Shown: in pieces, positions 37,123 to 46,185 of the stretch
How positions within the stretch are numbered: the stretch's first letter is position 1
Layout: every line of letters starts with the position of its first letter
Assembly (NCBI RefSeq): GCF_900141785.1
Contig: NZ_FQYP01000008.1
Span: forward strand, 248,001-312,000
Direction: 5' to 3'
Origin: Aquimarina spongiae
GTDB taxonomy: Bacteria; Bacteroidota; Bacteroidia; Flavobacteriales; Flavobacteriaceae
Length of the DNA: 64,000 nucleotides
Translations under genes and position numbers: made by a program
The notes under the pieces: model-generated
The model's input: the letters and a program-made list of their open reading frames with translations, nothing else
What the model was told of the DNA's origin: nothing
Databases searched by the model: none

Positions 37123-37186
37123 GGGAGCAGGACTAACTCCCTTTAGTCGTTGGACCTTTGGAGTGTGCTTGTACAAAGAAAACCAG
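37123..37186 (-). repeat. Degenerate tRNA-3'-end repeat, right copy
   Basis: Matches 19152-19215 with six mismatches over 64 bp. On this side it is separated from the tRNA-fMet repeat by 71 bp (37187-37257) that are absent on the left. The extra piece is flanked by AAACCAG on both sides and holds GATGC/GCATC hairpins. Confidence 0.65.
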
Positions 37187-37253
37187 CGATGCAGAGCATC
37201 ACAGTTTTTTATACCCTACAATCTTTGATGCAAAGCATCAGATTTTCGGGTAT

Positions 37254-37284
37254 AAAAAAACCAGTTGTTTTCACAACTGGTTTT
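37254..37284 (-). terminator. Terminator of tRNA-fMet
   Basis: A perfect 12-bp stem (37257-37268 with 37273-37284, 4-nt loop) lies 5 bp past the tRNA 3' end. On the minus strand it is followed by seven Ts. Confidence 0.85.
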
Positions 37285-37331
37285 CTTCGTAGCGGGAGCA
37301 GGACTCGAACCTGCGACCTTCGGGTTATGAG
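37258..37331 (-). repeat. Right attachment-like repeat, overlapping tRNA-fMet
   Basis: The partner of 19209-19282 (four mismatches in 74 bp). Positions 37290-37331 are the 3' half of the intact tRNA; 37258-37289 are its terminator. Confidence 0.8.
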
Positions 37332-37362
37332 CCCGACGAGCTGCCTACTGCTCTATCCCGCG
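37290..37362 (-). tRNA. Initiator tRNA-fMet (CAT)
   Basis: The minus strand folds into a complete 73-nt tRNA: acceptor CGCGGGA with TCCCGCT, U8 and A9, D arm, anticodon stem TCGGG/CCCGA with loop CTCATAA (anticodon CAT), T arm GCAGG-TTCGAGT-CCTGC and discriminator A. The mismatched first pair (C1 with T72) and three G-C pairs at the base of the anticodon loop are marks of the initiator. CCA is not encoded. It translates starts and also appears to be the integration target of the neighbouring island. Confidence 0.93.
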
Positions 37363-37476
37363 CTATTGGACGGCAAATATACAACCATTTTTATTTTATA
37401 CAACACTATTTCTGCTAAAAATTAATAAAAAATAATAAAAAATAATACAAGTAACTATCAATAGTTGTATAACACC

Positions 37477-37659
37477 TTACTGTTCAATACTTACCGCATC
37501 AAAACTGATCAATTCCTGATCTTCAAACCTGGGGTGTAATTCTATAGGATTACAACATACTTCACAATCTTCTACATACACCTGATATGGTATAGAAGGG
37601 TCGAGCAACATCGAAATTTGCTCCCAGCAATACGGGCATTGAAAAAAATGTTCAAACAT
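37477..37659 (-). CDS. CPXCG-motif cysteine-rich small protein
   Basis: The 60-residue protein begins with CPYC (residues 8-11) and has a second pair in CEVC (about 32-35), a likely zinc-binding set, as in the Cys-rich CPXCG family found as a small stand-alone protein in many bacteria. Its function is unknown. It ends upstream of the tRNA and starts 3 bp after the TolC gene, so it may be the last member of the efflux operon by read-through. Confidence 0.85.
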   Translation of the reverse strand: MFEHFFQCPYCWEQISMLLDPSIPYQVYVEDCEVCCNPIELHPRFEDQELISFDAVSIEQ

Positions 37660-37662
37660 CTT

Positions 37663-39000
37663 TTAAAATTCTATATTCAATAATTGCCCTGTAAGTTGTA
37701 ACAACTGTAGTTCCGCAATCTTAGCATCATACTTTGCCAGATTCTTATTGGTCTGTGCATTAATCAAATTAATTTGAGCCAATCTAAACTCAATAGAGGT
37801 GATCTGCCCCAGTTTAAAGCGTTCCTTAGATCGTTCAAAATTATTTTGATTGGTAATTACATTCTGCTGCTGGATTTCATACACCTGTAATCGGTTTTCA
37901 TAATTACCCAGCGCATTTGCAATATCTCTTTTTACCTCCTGCTCTACTTGTCGCTGTTGGATCTCGGTGTTCTCTAAGCTTATCTTCGCGTTTTTAATTC
38001 GGGTTATTGTAGATCCTCCATCAAAAATATTCCAACTTAGATTCACCGATGCCGATAATCCATCAGATATCGAGGTAGCCAAGAAAGCCGCCGCATTGTT
38101 ATTATTTTTGTTCCAGCCATACGTTCCTGTCAGGCCAACTGTAGGCAAATATCCAGATTTACTCACTTTTACATCGTACTCATTGATCTTGATCGTACTT
38201 TGGTTACGTAGAATCCTCACGTTATTCTCCATAGCCTTTTCCATAAAACTACTGATCTGTAATTTATTGATAAAACTTACCGTAGTATCTACTTCAAACC
38301 CTTGAGTTAACTCATTGTCCAAAATCAAATTCAGATCTCGTTTTGTATTTAATAGCTGTTGTTTTGCATTAATGAGATTGATACTATCATTAGCAACGTC
38401 TACCTGAGCATTGAGAACGTCTAGCTTGGTATTTTGCCCATAATCAAACTGATAATTAGCTCGGGTAATTCGCTCTTGTGAGATTCGAAGGGTTTCTTCC
38501 AAAATCTCATTATTTTCGGTAAGTCTGGCAATTTCAAAATAGACAGTAAACAATTGCAACAAGGTATTCTCAATGGTTTCCCGAGCCTGAAGTTCCGTGA
38601 GATTGTATTGTTCTTTAAGCCGCTTATAATTGTAAAAACGTCCTAAACCATCAAACAGCGTATAGTTAAGATTCACCGATGCATTGTATCGATCACTTTC
38701 TGCTCCATTCAGCACATTGGTCTCTCCATTAGCAAACTGAGCTTCAATATTATCTCTGTTGTATACCGCAGATGCGTTCCCGGATAGCGTTGGTAAATAG
38801 CCTGAATTGAGAACACTTTTATTGTTTTCGGCAACTTCGATATCGTTGGTGGCCAAAATGATTCCAAAGTTGTTTTCTAACGCTAATCGTATTGCCTCCT
38901 GTTTGGTCAATTTTTGAGCAACCACTCCAGACCCCATCAACAGAAAGAAAACAAATTGTGTAACCGATCTAAGCTTCCTGTAGTTCTTGGTGTTCTTCAT
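37663..39000 (-). CDS. TolC-family outer-membrane efflux protein
   Basis: This 445-residue protein has a signal peptide (about 1-28) and two outer membrane efflux (OEP) repeats (about 30-225 and 240-440), each with long helices and short strands (VNLNYTLFDGLGRFYN, VNLSWNIFDGGS), as in TolC. It would form the outer-membrane exit duct for the RND pump encoded upstream. Its start overlaps the end of the pump gene by 32 bp, so the two are probably co-translated. Confidence 0.93.
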   Translation of the reverse strand: MKNTKNYRKLRSVTQFVFFLLMGSGVVAQKLTKQEAIRLALENNFGIILATNDIEVAENNKSVLNSGYLPTLSGNASAVYNRDNIEAQFANGETNVLNGAESDRYNASVNLNYTLFDGLGRFYNYKRLKEQYNLTELQARETIENTLLQLFTVYFEIARLTENNEILEETLRISQERITRANYQFDYGQNTKLDVLNAQVDVANDSINLINAKQQLLNTKRDLNLILDNELTQGFEVDTTVSFINKLQISSFMEKAMENNVRILRNQSTIKINEYDVKVSKSGYLPTVGLTGTYGWNKNNNNAAAFLATSISDGLSASVNLSWNIFDGGSTITRIKNAKISLENTEIQQRQVEQEVKRDIANALGNYENRLQVYEIQQQNVITNQNNFERSKERFKLGQITSIEFRLAQINLINAQTNKNLAKYDAKIAELQLLQLTGQLLNIEF

Positions 39001-42000
39001 GAGTTTCGTTTTGTTCTTTAATCGCTCGTTCTACTTCTTCTTTGGTTATTTTATTTCCGGTAATCAACCATTTTGTAGATACTTTTACACTATTGTTGAA
39101 TGACAAAAACAATGGCAATACCAGTAGCGTAAGCACTGTAGCAAATCCAATTCCATAGGCTATAGAAATTGCCATCGGGATCAAAAATTTTGCTTGTCGA
39201 CTTTCTTCAAAAATCAAAGGAGCTAAACCGGCTATTGTAGTCAAGGATGTTAGGAAAATAGCTCTAAAACGGGATCTTCCTGCTTCATAAATGGCATGAT
39301 CAAAGGTCATTCCGGCTCGCAGATTACTATTGAATTTACCTATGAGGACGAGTCCATCATTCACCATGATTCCGATCAATGCAACAATCCCTAATAAAGA
39401 CAGAATATTGATTGGAAAACCATGTATCCAGTGTCCTAATGCCACTGCAGGAAGACTTAAAGGAATCAATAACAGCAATAATAAAGGCTGGCTATAACTA
39501 CGGAAAGTAAATGCAATGGTGATATAGATCAATACCAAAACAGTTAATCCTACCGGGCGTAACGATCCTAAGAATTTTCCTGCCTCTCGATTTTGGCCTT
39601 CGTACGATGGAGTTACTGTAGGGTATTTGGCTATAATTTCTGGCATAATATCGTTTCTGATCTCCTCCAACACATCGGTAGAACTTGTCGCTTCCGGGTT
39701 TTTAAGATCCGCAGAAATTTGCACTTCTCGCCTTCCTTCGAGGTGGTTTACCGCTACATCTCCTCGTTCTATACTATAATTAGCAATTTCGCTCAAAGGA
39801 ATTTTTTCTCCAGAGTTCGTTGCGATTCTCATATTATCCAGATCCAGGATCGAAGAACGGTTTTCCCGATCATAACGTACCCAAACCCGTATTTCGTCTT
39901 GCCCACGTTGAAAACGTTGCGCCTGCACTCCAAAGAATCCTGATCGTACCTGTGCCATCACATCTCTTAGATTTAAGCCCAGTGCATATGCATTTTCTTT
40001 AAGCTCAAGACGTACCTCTTTGATACCAGCTGGGTCATTATCGGCGACATCTTTTAATCGATCATCATCTTCTAGCACCTTTTTGAGCTCTGCCTTGGCC
40101 GCTTTTAGTTCCTGAATATTATTCCCTAATAAAGAAACCGATACCGGACTCCCCCCAAAATTACCACCAGAACCAAATATCAATCGCTCGGCTCCAAACA
40201 CAGGTCCTACTTTTTGACGAATACGATTGGCAACCAAACCAGAATTGATGGCATTTGGTCTTTCTTCTCCGGGAAGTAGGTTGATTCGTAAAGAGGCATC
40301 TGAGGATGATGTTACTCTTCGGATCACATTTTCAAACAGTACTTTACCTTCGTATTCTTCATCTTGTAAATACTCTTCGGTCAATTCCTGGTTGACAATC
40401 CATGCTTTTTCTTCAATAATAGAAATGATGGAGTCTGTGATTTTTTCATTGGTACCATTGGGCATCCCTAGATCTATCGATACCGCATCACTTGCAATAC
40501 GCGGAAAAAATGCCGTTCGTACAATTCCACCACCAATACTACCAATAGTCATGATCAATAAAACCAGAAATATAGAAAAGGTAAACAGTTTATTTTGCAG
40601 CGTAAATCGTATGGCTGGGCTGTATAAATTATCTCTAAGCCAACGCATAATACGATCTCCAAATGTGTTGATATAGCGAAGTTTTGCAAAAATCTGTGCG
40701 ATCCCTTTCTTTGGACTATTATCTTGTGGTTTTAGTGCTTTTGAGTGCGCCAAGTGAGCAGGAAGAATAATCAATGCTTCGACCAGCGAAACCGTAAGCG
40801 TAAGAATTACAATAACCGAAACCTCTCCAAAGAAATCTCCGATCCGCCCATCCAAGAATAAAAAAATCCCAAAAGCCAGAATGGTAGTGATAATTGCAGA
40901 AATAATTGGTGGAATCACTTCCATCGTACCATCGATCGCTGCCTGAATCGGACTTTTCCCCCGTTCATAATGCTGGTATATGTTCTCTGCAATCACAATA
41001 CCGTCATCTACCAATATCCCGATCACAATAATCATCCCGAACAGAGACAATACATTGATAGTCACGTCAAAAGAACCTGCAAAAACAAACATTCCCAAAA
41101 AGGCAATAGGCAATCCAAACGCTACCCAAAATGCTAATCTAGTGTTCAAAAACAACGACAAGAAGGTAAGTACCAGAAGCATCCCGATAATTGCATTTTC
41201 GGTCAAGAGCTTGGTTCGTTGTACAAGTGTGATCGAACGATCACTAACCACATTCAACTCAACATTATTATACTTTTGATTGAACTCTTCGATATAGGCT
41301 TTTGTTTTTTCTGCCGACGAAATCAGATCTTCGGTATTGGTACTGGTAATCTCAATATTTACCGATAAATCTCCATTAAAATAAGTTGCGTTCGGCGTTT
41401 CAGAAAAACGATCTCTGATTTGTGCTACGTCTTTTAAGCGTATGGTATTTCCTGAAGACTCGGCACGGATGATCAAATTTGAGAGTTCGTTTCCATAGTA
41501 TGATCTATTATTGGCACGAATCAAATACTCTTCTGCATCGGTCTTGATGGTACCTCCAGTAGTTAAAATATTAGCTTGACTAACGGCCTGAGCTACTTGA
41601 TTAAAACTTAGATTATATGCCAGTAAACTATTTTCATTTACTGCTATCTCTATTTCTTCTGCCGGATATCCAGAAATAGTGATTTGAGAGATCCCATCGA
41701 TCCCTCTCAAATCGTTTTCTATTTGTCTGGCGATTTGTTTTAAGGTAATTAAAGGAATATCCTTTCCACTCACTACAAAATTGATAGTAGGTCGAACCGC
41801 TTCCTGTTTGGCCACCACTATAGGTTCCATCCCCGTAGGAAAAGTAGGTACACGATCTACAGCATTTTTGACTTCTAATAGCATGAAATCGATATCCTTA
41901 CCTTTTTCAATTTCTACATTGATATTTCCGCTATTTTCTCGGGATGTCGAGGTCACTCGTTCTACACCTTCAAGTCCTTTGAGGTTATCTTCGATCTTTA

Positions 42001-42196
42001 AAACAATCCCTTCTTCTACTTCCAAGGGAGAAGCTCCCGGATAGGTAATACTAATATTAATATTCTTAGAGTCGGTAAGTGGGAAAAATGAAGATTTAAG
42101 TGACAACGCACCAAAAACTCCAAAGATCAGAAAAGCAATCACAATGACATTTACTGCCACGTGATATTTGATAAAATATGCGATAATTTTTCTCAT
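38969..42196 (-). CDS. RND-family efflux pump permease (AcrB/HAE1 type)
   Basis: At 1075 residues it has the full RND length with 12 membrane helices in two halves and two large periplasmic domains (about 35-330 and 560-860). The proton-relay region in helix 4 is intact (VGILVDDGIVIAENIYQHYERG, two Asp near residues 395-396), and the matching second-half segment is IGIMVNDGLVLIGKF. It would export drugs, lipids or other hydrophobic compounds. The start codon overlaps the stop of the adaptor gene by one base (TAATG), so the two are tightly coupled. The C-terminus has an acidic/Glu-rich extension. Confidence 0.94.
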   Translation of the reverse strand: MRKIIAYFIKYHVAVNVIVIAFLIFGVFGALSLKSSFFPLTDSKNINISITYPGASPLEVEEGIVLKIEDNLKGLEGVERVTSTSRENSGNINVEIEKGKDIDFMLLEVKNAVDRVPTFPTGMEPIVVAKQEAVRPTINFVVSGKDIPLITLKQIARQIENDLRGIDGISQITISGYPAEEIEIAVNENSLLAYNLSFNQVAQAVSQANILTTGGTIKTDAEEYLIRANNRSYYGNELSNLIIRAESSGNTIRLKDVAQIRDRFSETPNATYFNGDLSVNIEITSTNTEDLISSAEKTKAYIEEFNQKYNNVELNVVSDRSITLVQRTKLLTENAIIGMLLVLTFLSLFLNTRLAFWVAFGLPIAFLGMFVFAGSFDVTINVLSLFGMIIVIGILVDDGIVIAENIYQHYERGKSPIQAAIDGTMEVIPPIISAIITTILAFGIFLFLDGRIGDFFGEVSVIVILTLTVSLVEALIILPAHLAHSKALKPQDNSPKKGIAQIFAKLRYINTFGDRIMRWLRDNLYSPAIRFTLQNKLFTFSIFLVLLIMTIGSIGGGIVRTAFFPRIASDAVSIDLGMPNGTNEKITDSIISIIEEKAWIVNQELTEEYLQDEEYEGKVLFENVIRRVTSSSDASLRINLLPGEERPNAINSGLVANRIRQKVGPVFGAERLIFGSGGNFGGSPVSVSLLGNNIQELKAAKAELKKVLEDDDRLKDVADNDPAGIKEVRLELKENAYALGLNLRDVMAQVRSGFFGVQAQRFQRGQDEIRVWVRYDRENRSSILDLDNMRIATNSGEKIPLSEIANYSIERGDVAVNHLEGRREVQISADLKNPEATSSTDVLEEIRNDIMPEIIAKYPTVTPSYEGQNREAGKFLGSLRPVGLTVLVLIYITIAFTFRSYSQPLLLLLLIPLSLPAVALGHWIHGFPINILSLLGIVALIGIMVNDGLVLIGKFNSNLRAGMTFDHAIYEAGRSRFRAIFLTSLTTIAGLAPLIFEESRQAKFLIPMAISIAYGIGFATVLTLLVLPLFLSFNNSVKVSTKWLITGNKITKEEVERAIKEQNETHEEHQELQEA

Positions 42197-43362
42197 TACT
42201 GGGCTGCTTTTCTATTGCTAATTGCTCGTCCTTGCCCTTTCTTTTCCGGGGTTTTACTGCCAAACACAGATACGAGCATTCCCGCATAGGCTCCCGGGAC
42301 GGCCTTGGACACCATGATAGTTTGATCCGGAATTCCCTTAAGCACTACTTTTTTATCTGAAAAATATACAGGTTGTACATCTACCACATCCAAAATACTA
42401 TCACGAACTACAAATATTTTATTCCCTTCCTGAAGCAGACTCCTGTCTATTTCAATGGCGTTTTCTTCGTTTTTTGCATCCAGATTGGCTTCCAGATACA
42501 TTCCTTCTCGTAGTGAAGGTTCTGATACCTGAATAAAGGCAGTGATGGTTTGCGTAGCCTGGTCCACTCTTCCGTTAATACGGATTACCTGACCACTATA
42601 CGTTTTGGTTTTGTCCAAATTGGTAAGTGCTACCGATTTACCTACTTGCAGTAGATCTCCATATTCTTTACCTACAGCAACTTCCATTTCGTATACATCG
42701 GTATTGATATATTCTCCCAACTTTTGCCCCTGACGTATCAAGGTACCTTCGTTAACCAAGGCCTCGGTAAGCACACCATCAAAAGGCGCAGTTATAGTAT
42801 ACTTGGCCAATCGCTGCTCCAAGTTCTTTACATTATAATAGGTAGTATAGATATTTCTTCCAGTAATAAAATATTTTTCTTTTTCTGAGGAGGTTTCCGG
42901 CAACTCTGGGGTTACCTTATTCATATCTAACTGGTTAAGATATGTTTGCCATTTGTCATATACTTCTGGATAATCCAATCGAAGATCTGGCATTATGGAC
43001 GTTACCAGATTGTATAAATTACTTTTGGCAGACTGTACACTCGCATAATATTCTGAAGCATCTATTCGTATTAACGCCTGTCCTCTCTTGTAGTTTTGTC
43101 CCGTTTTGAACAGCTTGGATCCGCCTTTGAAGACTCCTTGCACCTCTGCATACAGCTCTAATCTTCTTTTGGCCGTGAGATTACCATTAGCCTGGATGAC
43201 TATAGGCACAGTTTTATTCTTAACCGTGTCTACAAAAACGGTTTTTACAACCTTTGGTGGTTTTGGTTTTTGTCGTTTGTTACTATCGATCAATGTAGAG
43301 GCAAAAAACACTGCACCAATAACCAACAACACTCCCAATATAGCAAGTATTACGTTTCTCAT
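42196..43362 (-). CDS. RND efflux periplasmic adaptor (membrane fusion protein)
   Basis: The 388-residue protein has an N-terminal membrane anchor (about residues 5-24), a barrel-sandwich/lipoyl half (VIQANGNLTAKRRLELYAEVQG, about 53-75), a short helical hairpin (about 110-170), the second lipoyl half (ITAPFDGVLTEALVNEGTLIRQGQKLGEY) and beta-barrel/proximal domains. It bridges pump and TolC. As the first gene of the operon it has the promoter with a palindromic operator at 43401-43428. Confidence 0.93.
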   Translation of the reverse strand: MRNVILAILGVLLVIGAVFFASTLIDSNKRQKPKPPKVVKTVFVDTVKNKTVPIVIQANGNLTAKRRLELYAEVQGVFKGGSKLFKTGQNYKRGQALIRIDASEYYASVQSAKSNLYNLVTSIMPDLRLDYPEVYDKWQTYLNQLDMNKVTPELPETSSEKEKYFITGRNIYTTYYNVKNLEQRLAKYTITAPFDGVLTEALVNEGTLIRQGQKLGEYINTDVYEMEVAVGKEYGDLLQVGKSVALTNLDKTKTYSGQVIRINGRVDQATQTITAFIQVSEPSLREGMYLEANLDAKNEENAIEIDRSLLQEGNKIFVVRDSILDVVDVQPVYFSDKKVVLKGIPDQTIMVSKAVPGAYAGMLVSVFGSKTPEKKGQGRAISNRKAAQ

Positions 43363-43400
43363 AAGTAGTTTTGTTTAGGCTTTTCCCGAGAAAAACTGCA

Positions 43401-43431
43401 CAAAGCTATCAACAACCTAATTAGGTTGCAG
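43401..43431 (-). promoter_or_regulatory. Efflux promoter with palindromic, probable MarR operator
   Basis: On the minus strand a perfect -7 box TAGCTTTG (43408-43401) is preceded by 20 bp and a weak -33 (CTG at about 43431). The first 16 bp of that spacer are the perfect palindrome CAACCTAATTAGGTTG (43413-43428). A dimeric repressor bound there would block RNA polymerase. The MarR-family gene next to it is the obvious candidate. Confidence 0.7.
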
Positions 43432-43470
43432 TTAAAGAACTCATAAAAATTACATGAGGAATTCTTTAAC

Positions 43471-43498
43471 AAAAAAGCATCTGTAAACAGATGCTTTT
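43471..43498 (-). terminator. Terminator of the MarR gene
   Basis: An 11-bp stem (43473-43483 with 43488-43498, loop TAAA) is followed on the minus strand by a T run. It separates the regulator gene from the efflux promoter. Confidence 0.85.
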
Positions 43499-43525
43499 GA
43501 ATGAGTTACTTATTTTTACAGACTA

Positions 43526-43984
43526 TTATTCTTCTGCTATTTCAGCTATTTTGCCTTTTACTTTTTTCAATACATTGATCAAAACTTCAATTTCTTCGTC
43601 GTTTAGGCTTTCCTGAACTGCTGGAATAAGATCGTACATTATTGGCTGTACTTTCTGAATTACCTGCTTTCCGTACTCCGTTAAAAAAATACGATTTACT
43701 CTTCTGTCGTTTTCATCGCTTTTTCTAACTACCAGGTCTTTACTCTCCATAGAATTTACCAGACGTGTCATTGATGTTTTGTCTCGATGCGTGATGAACG
43801 CCAAATCATTTTGGGGTTGCCCGTCATTTACATTCAATCTTTTTAGAACACTCCATTGCTCTTTAGACAGGTCCAATCCATTTTCTGTAAACGCTTTTTG
43901 TACTAGGAATCCAAAATCGTAGTGAATCTTACCAACCCAAGATAAGGCATGAGCATTCAAATCAATGGCTTTTGTATTATTCAT
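43526..43984 (-). CDS. MarR-family transcription regulator
   Basis: The 152-residue protein has the MarR winged-helix fold (about 35-140): KEQWSVLKRLNVNDGQPQNDLAFITHRDKTSMTRLVNSMESKDLVVR holds the recognition helix and DENDRRVNRIFLTEYG the wing. MarR proteins are dimeric, often ligand-relieved repressors. Its place directly upstream of the RND operon and the palindrome inside that operon's promoter suggest that it represses the pump. A -7 box TATTTTTG lies about 25-35 bp upstream of its own start. Confidence 0.92.
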   Translation of the reverse strand: MNNTKAIDLNAHALSWVGKIHYDFGFLVQKAFTENGLDLSKEQWSVLKRLNVNDGQPQNDLAFITHRDKTSMTRLVNSMESKDLVVRKSDENDRRVNRIFLTEYGKQVIQKVQPIMYDLIPAVQESLNDEEIEVLINVLKKVKGKIAEIAEE

Positions 43985-44201
43985 AAATACTGTTGTTTAA
44001 TTTTTGATACAAAAATATCCATAAAAATCTAGTTGCTACTCTCGCTAACCATAAAAATATCGTAAAAGTAACATTGGGTTTTTTCGGGAATTTCAAATTC
44101 TCTCTAATCTTTCTGTTTGATTCTCAAAAAAGAGAACGACTAGCTCAAAAAAAGAAAATTAATGGCGCAAATATTGAGAATTAGATAAAAATTAAAGCAT
44201 T

Positions 44202-46127
44202 CTATTGACTGGTCAATAAGTCAATTTCTTCTTGAAGAATTTCCCAATTGTCCATTAATGCTACCAACTCATCTTTTTTTGCCTGATAGGTATCAAAAAA
44301 GTTTGGTGCAGCAATAGTTTGGTCATAGTTAACCGCAAGCTCGACATCTATTTCTTTGATTTCTTTCTCCAGCTTATTAATTTTTGCCTCTACATTGCTT
44401 AGCTTGTTATTCAGCGATTTTAGTTTCTTTTGATCCTGATAAGATTGCTTTGCGGTCTCTTTGGAATCAGCAACTTCTTTATGTTGTGTTTTATCTTTCT
44501 TTTCTATTTCTCGTAAATCCGCCACCTTACGCTGGTCCAGATAAAAATCGATATCTCCCAGATACTCTTTTATGTTTTTATTTTTGAACTCATAAACGGT
44601 ATTGGTAAGTCCCTGAAGAAAATCTCGGTCGTGAGACACCAGAATCAAAGTCCCTTCAAAACTTTTTAAAGACTCTTTTAATACGTTTTTTGATTTAATG
44701 TCCAGGTGGTTGGTAGGCTCATCCATCACAAGCACATTAAATGGCTGTAAAAGCAATTTACATAGCGCCAATCGATTTCGTTCTCCTCCGGATAGCACCT
44801 TTACTTTTTTATCGACTTCATCTCCTCTAAACAAAAATGCTCCCAACATATCACGAACCTTGCTACGATTTTTCTCGTTGGCCGCATTGACCATAGTTTC
44901 ATGAATTGTTAGCTCCCCATCTAAATATTCTGACTGATTTTGGGCAAAATACCCTATTTGCACATTATGTCCCAGTTTGAGGGTACCTGTATGCTCAATC
45001 TCATCGATGATGATCTTGGCCAGAGTTGTTTTTCCTTGACCATTCTGCCCTACAAAAGCAATCTTGGATCCTCGTTCTACCAAAAGGTTAATGTCGTTCA
45101 AAATCTCTTTCTCTCCATAGGATTTCCCAACAGTCTCTGCTTCGATGACCACTTTACCGGGTTGTACACTTACCGGGAAACGAACATTCATAACCGCATT
45201 ATCGTCTTCATCAACTTCAATACGTTCTATCCTATCCAGCTTTTTGATCAGAGATTGGGCCATCGAGGCTTTTGAGGCTTTGGCACGAAACTTCTCGATG
45301 AGTTTCTCGGTTTGTTCAATCTGTTTGGATTGATTTTTCTGTGCCGCTAATTGTTGTTCTCTAATTTCATTGCGCTGCACTAAATATTTTGAGTAAGGGG
45401 TATTGTAATCATAAATACGCCCCAAGGATATTTCGATGGTACGATTGGTTACATTATCCAAGAACATCTTATCGTGCGAAACGATTACAACAGCTCCTGC
45501 ATAACTCCTTAAGAAATTTTCTAACCATATGATAGATTCAATATCAAGGTGGTTAGTAGGCTCATCCAGTAGTAAGATGTCATTATTTTGCAATAACAAT
45601 TTAGCCAGTTCGATACGCATTCTCCACCCACCAGAAAAAGTATCTGTCAACCTTTCAAAATCCTCTCGAGCAAATCCCAATCCTTGGAGCACTCTCTCGG
45701 TATCTCCTTCATAATTATATCCTCCTATGATCTCGTAATGCTGTGTAAGATCACTTAATTCGGTAATCAGTTCATTATAAGAATCACTTTCGTAATCACT
45801 ACGCTCGGCCAGTTGCGCATTGATTTTATCCATCTGTCGCTCCGCCTTCTTAATTTCGGTAAAGGCTTCATAGGCTTCCTCCAATACAGTTCTCCCTTGC
45901 ACAAAATCGATATCCTGCTTCAAGAATCCGATGTTTATCTCCTTGTCCAGGGCTATTTGACCAGAATCTGGTTCTTGTTCTTTAGACAAAATTCTGAGCA
46001 TAGTGGATTTTCCAGCTCCATTCTTCCCTATCAAGCCAACACGGTCTCCGGCATTTAACCGAAAACTGATTTCTTCAAACAGATATTCTCCTCCAAATGA
46101 TATTGATAGGTTATGTATGTTTAACAT
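44202..46127 (-). CDS. ABC-F family ATPase (ribosome-associated, Uup/EttA-like)
   Basis: The 641-residue protein has two ABC domains in one chain and no membrane segments. It has Walker A GKNGAGKST with signature FSGGWRMRIELA and DEPTNHLD in the first half, and GQNGQGKTTLA, LSGGERNRLALCKLL and DEPTNHLD in the second. A linker lies between the halves, and a C-terminal coiled coil (about 550-640) resembles Uup. ABC-F proteins act on the ribosome to relieve stalling or protect from antibiotics. I chose the ATG at 46127 (MLNIHNLSISFGG), because the longer frame to 46259 overlaps the divergent DUF983 gene and its extra residues look non-coding. Confidence 0.93.
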   Translation of the reverse strand: MLNIHNLSISFGGEYLFEEISFRLNAGDRVGLIGKNGAGKSTMLRILSKEQEPDSGQIALDKEINIGFLKQDIDFVQGRTVLEEAYEAFTEIKKAERQMDKINAQLAERSDYESDSYNELITELSDLTQHYEIIGGYNYEGDTERVLQGLGFAREDFERLTDTFSGGWRMRIELAKLLLQNNDILLLDEPTNHLDIESIIWLENFLRSYAGAVVIVSHDKMFLDNVTNRTIEISLGRIYDYNTPYSKYLVQRNEIREQQLAAQKNQSKQIEQTEKLIEKFRAKASKASMAQSLIKKLDRIERIEVDEDDNAVMNVRFPVSVQPGKVVIEAETVGKSYGEKEILNDINLLVERGSKIAFVGQNGQGKTTLAKIIIDEIEHTGTLKLGHNVQIGYFAQNQSEYLDGELTIHETMVNAANEKNRSKVRDMLGAFLFRGDEVDKKVKVLSGGERNRLALCKLLLQPFNVLVMDEPTNHLDIKSKNVLKESLKSFEGTLILVSHDRDFLQGLTNTVYEFKNKNIKEYLGDIDFYLDQRKVADLREIEKKDKTQHKEVADSKETAKQSYQDQKKLKSLNNKLSNVEAKINKLEKEIKEIDVELAVNYDQTIAAPNFFDTYQAKKDELVALMDNWEILQEEIDLLTSQ

Positions 46128-46133
46128 GAGCTT

Positions 46134-46165
46134 TTGAATATTTTGTGCAAAGATGATTATTTTTG
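46134..46165 (+). promoter_or_regulatory. Promoter of the DUF983 gene
   Basis: TTG at 46134-46136, 21 bp, then TATTTTTG at 46158-46165, a perfect TAnnTTTG box, 20 bp before the ATG. Confidence 0.55.
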
Positions 46166-46185
46166 TGTTAGCATAAAAGGAACAT

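Larger units (their letters stand above)
19209..37331. mobile_element. Putative 18-kb genomic island carrying a Tc toxin, integrated at tRNA-fMet
   Basis: The segment is bounded by 74-bp direct repeats derived from the tRNA-fMet 3' half, and the intact tRNA lies at the right boundary. Between the repeats are only the TcA and TcB-TcC genes. No integrase or excisionase gene is visible inside it, so mobilisation would need an enzyme supplied from elsewhere, for example by the conjugative element to the left, or the island is a decayed remnant. Both repeats diverge, which argues for an old insertion. Confidence 0.6.

Noticed and set aside
37150..37425. Open frame of 91 codons across the tRNA-fMet region (plus strand)
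   Set aside because: Its core (GSRTRTCDLRV...) is the well-known translation of a reversed tRNA 3' half; the DNA is a tRNA and its repeats.
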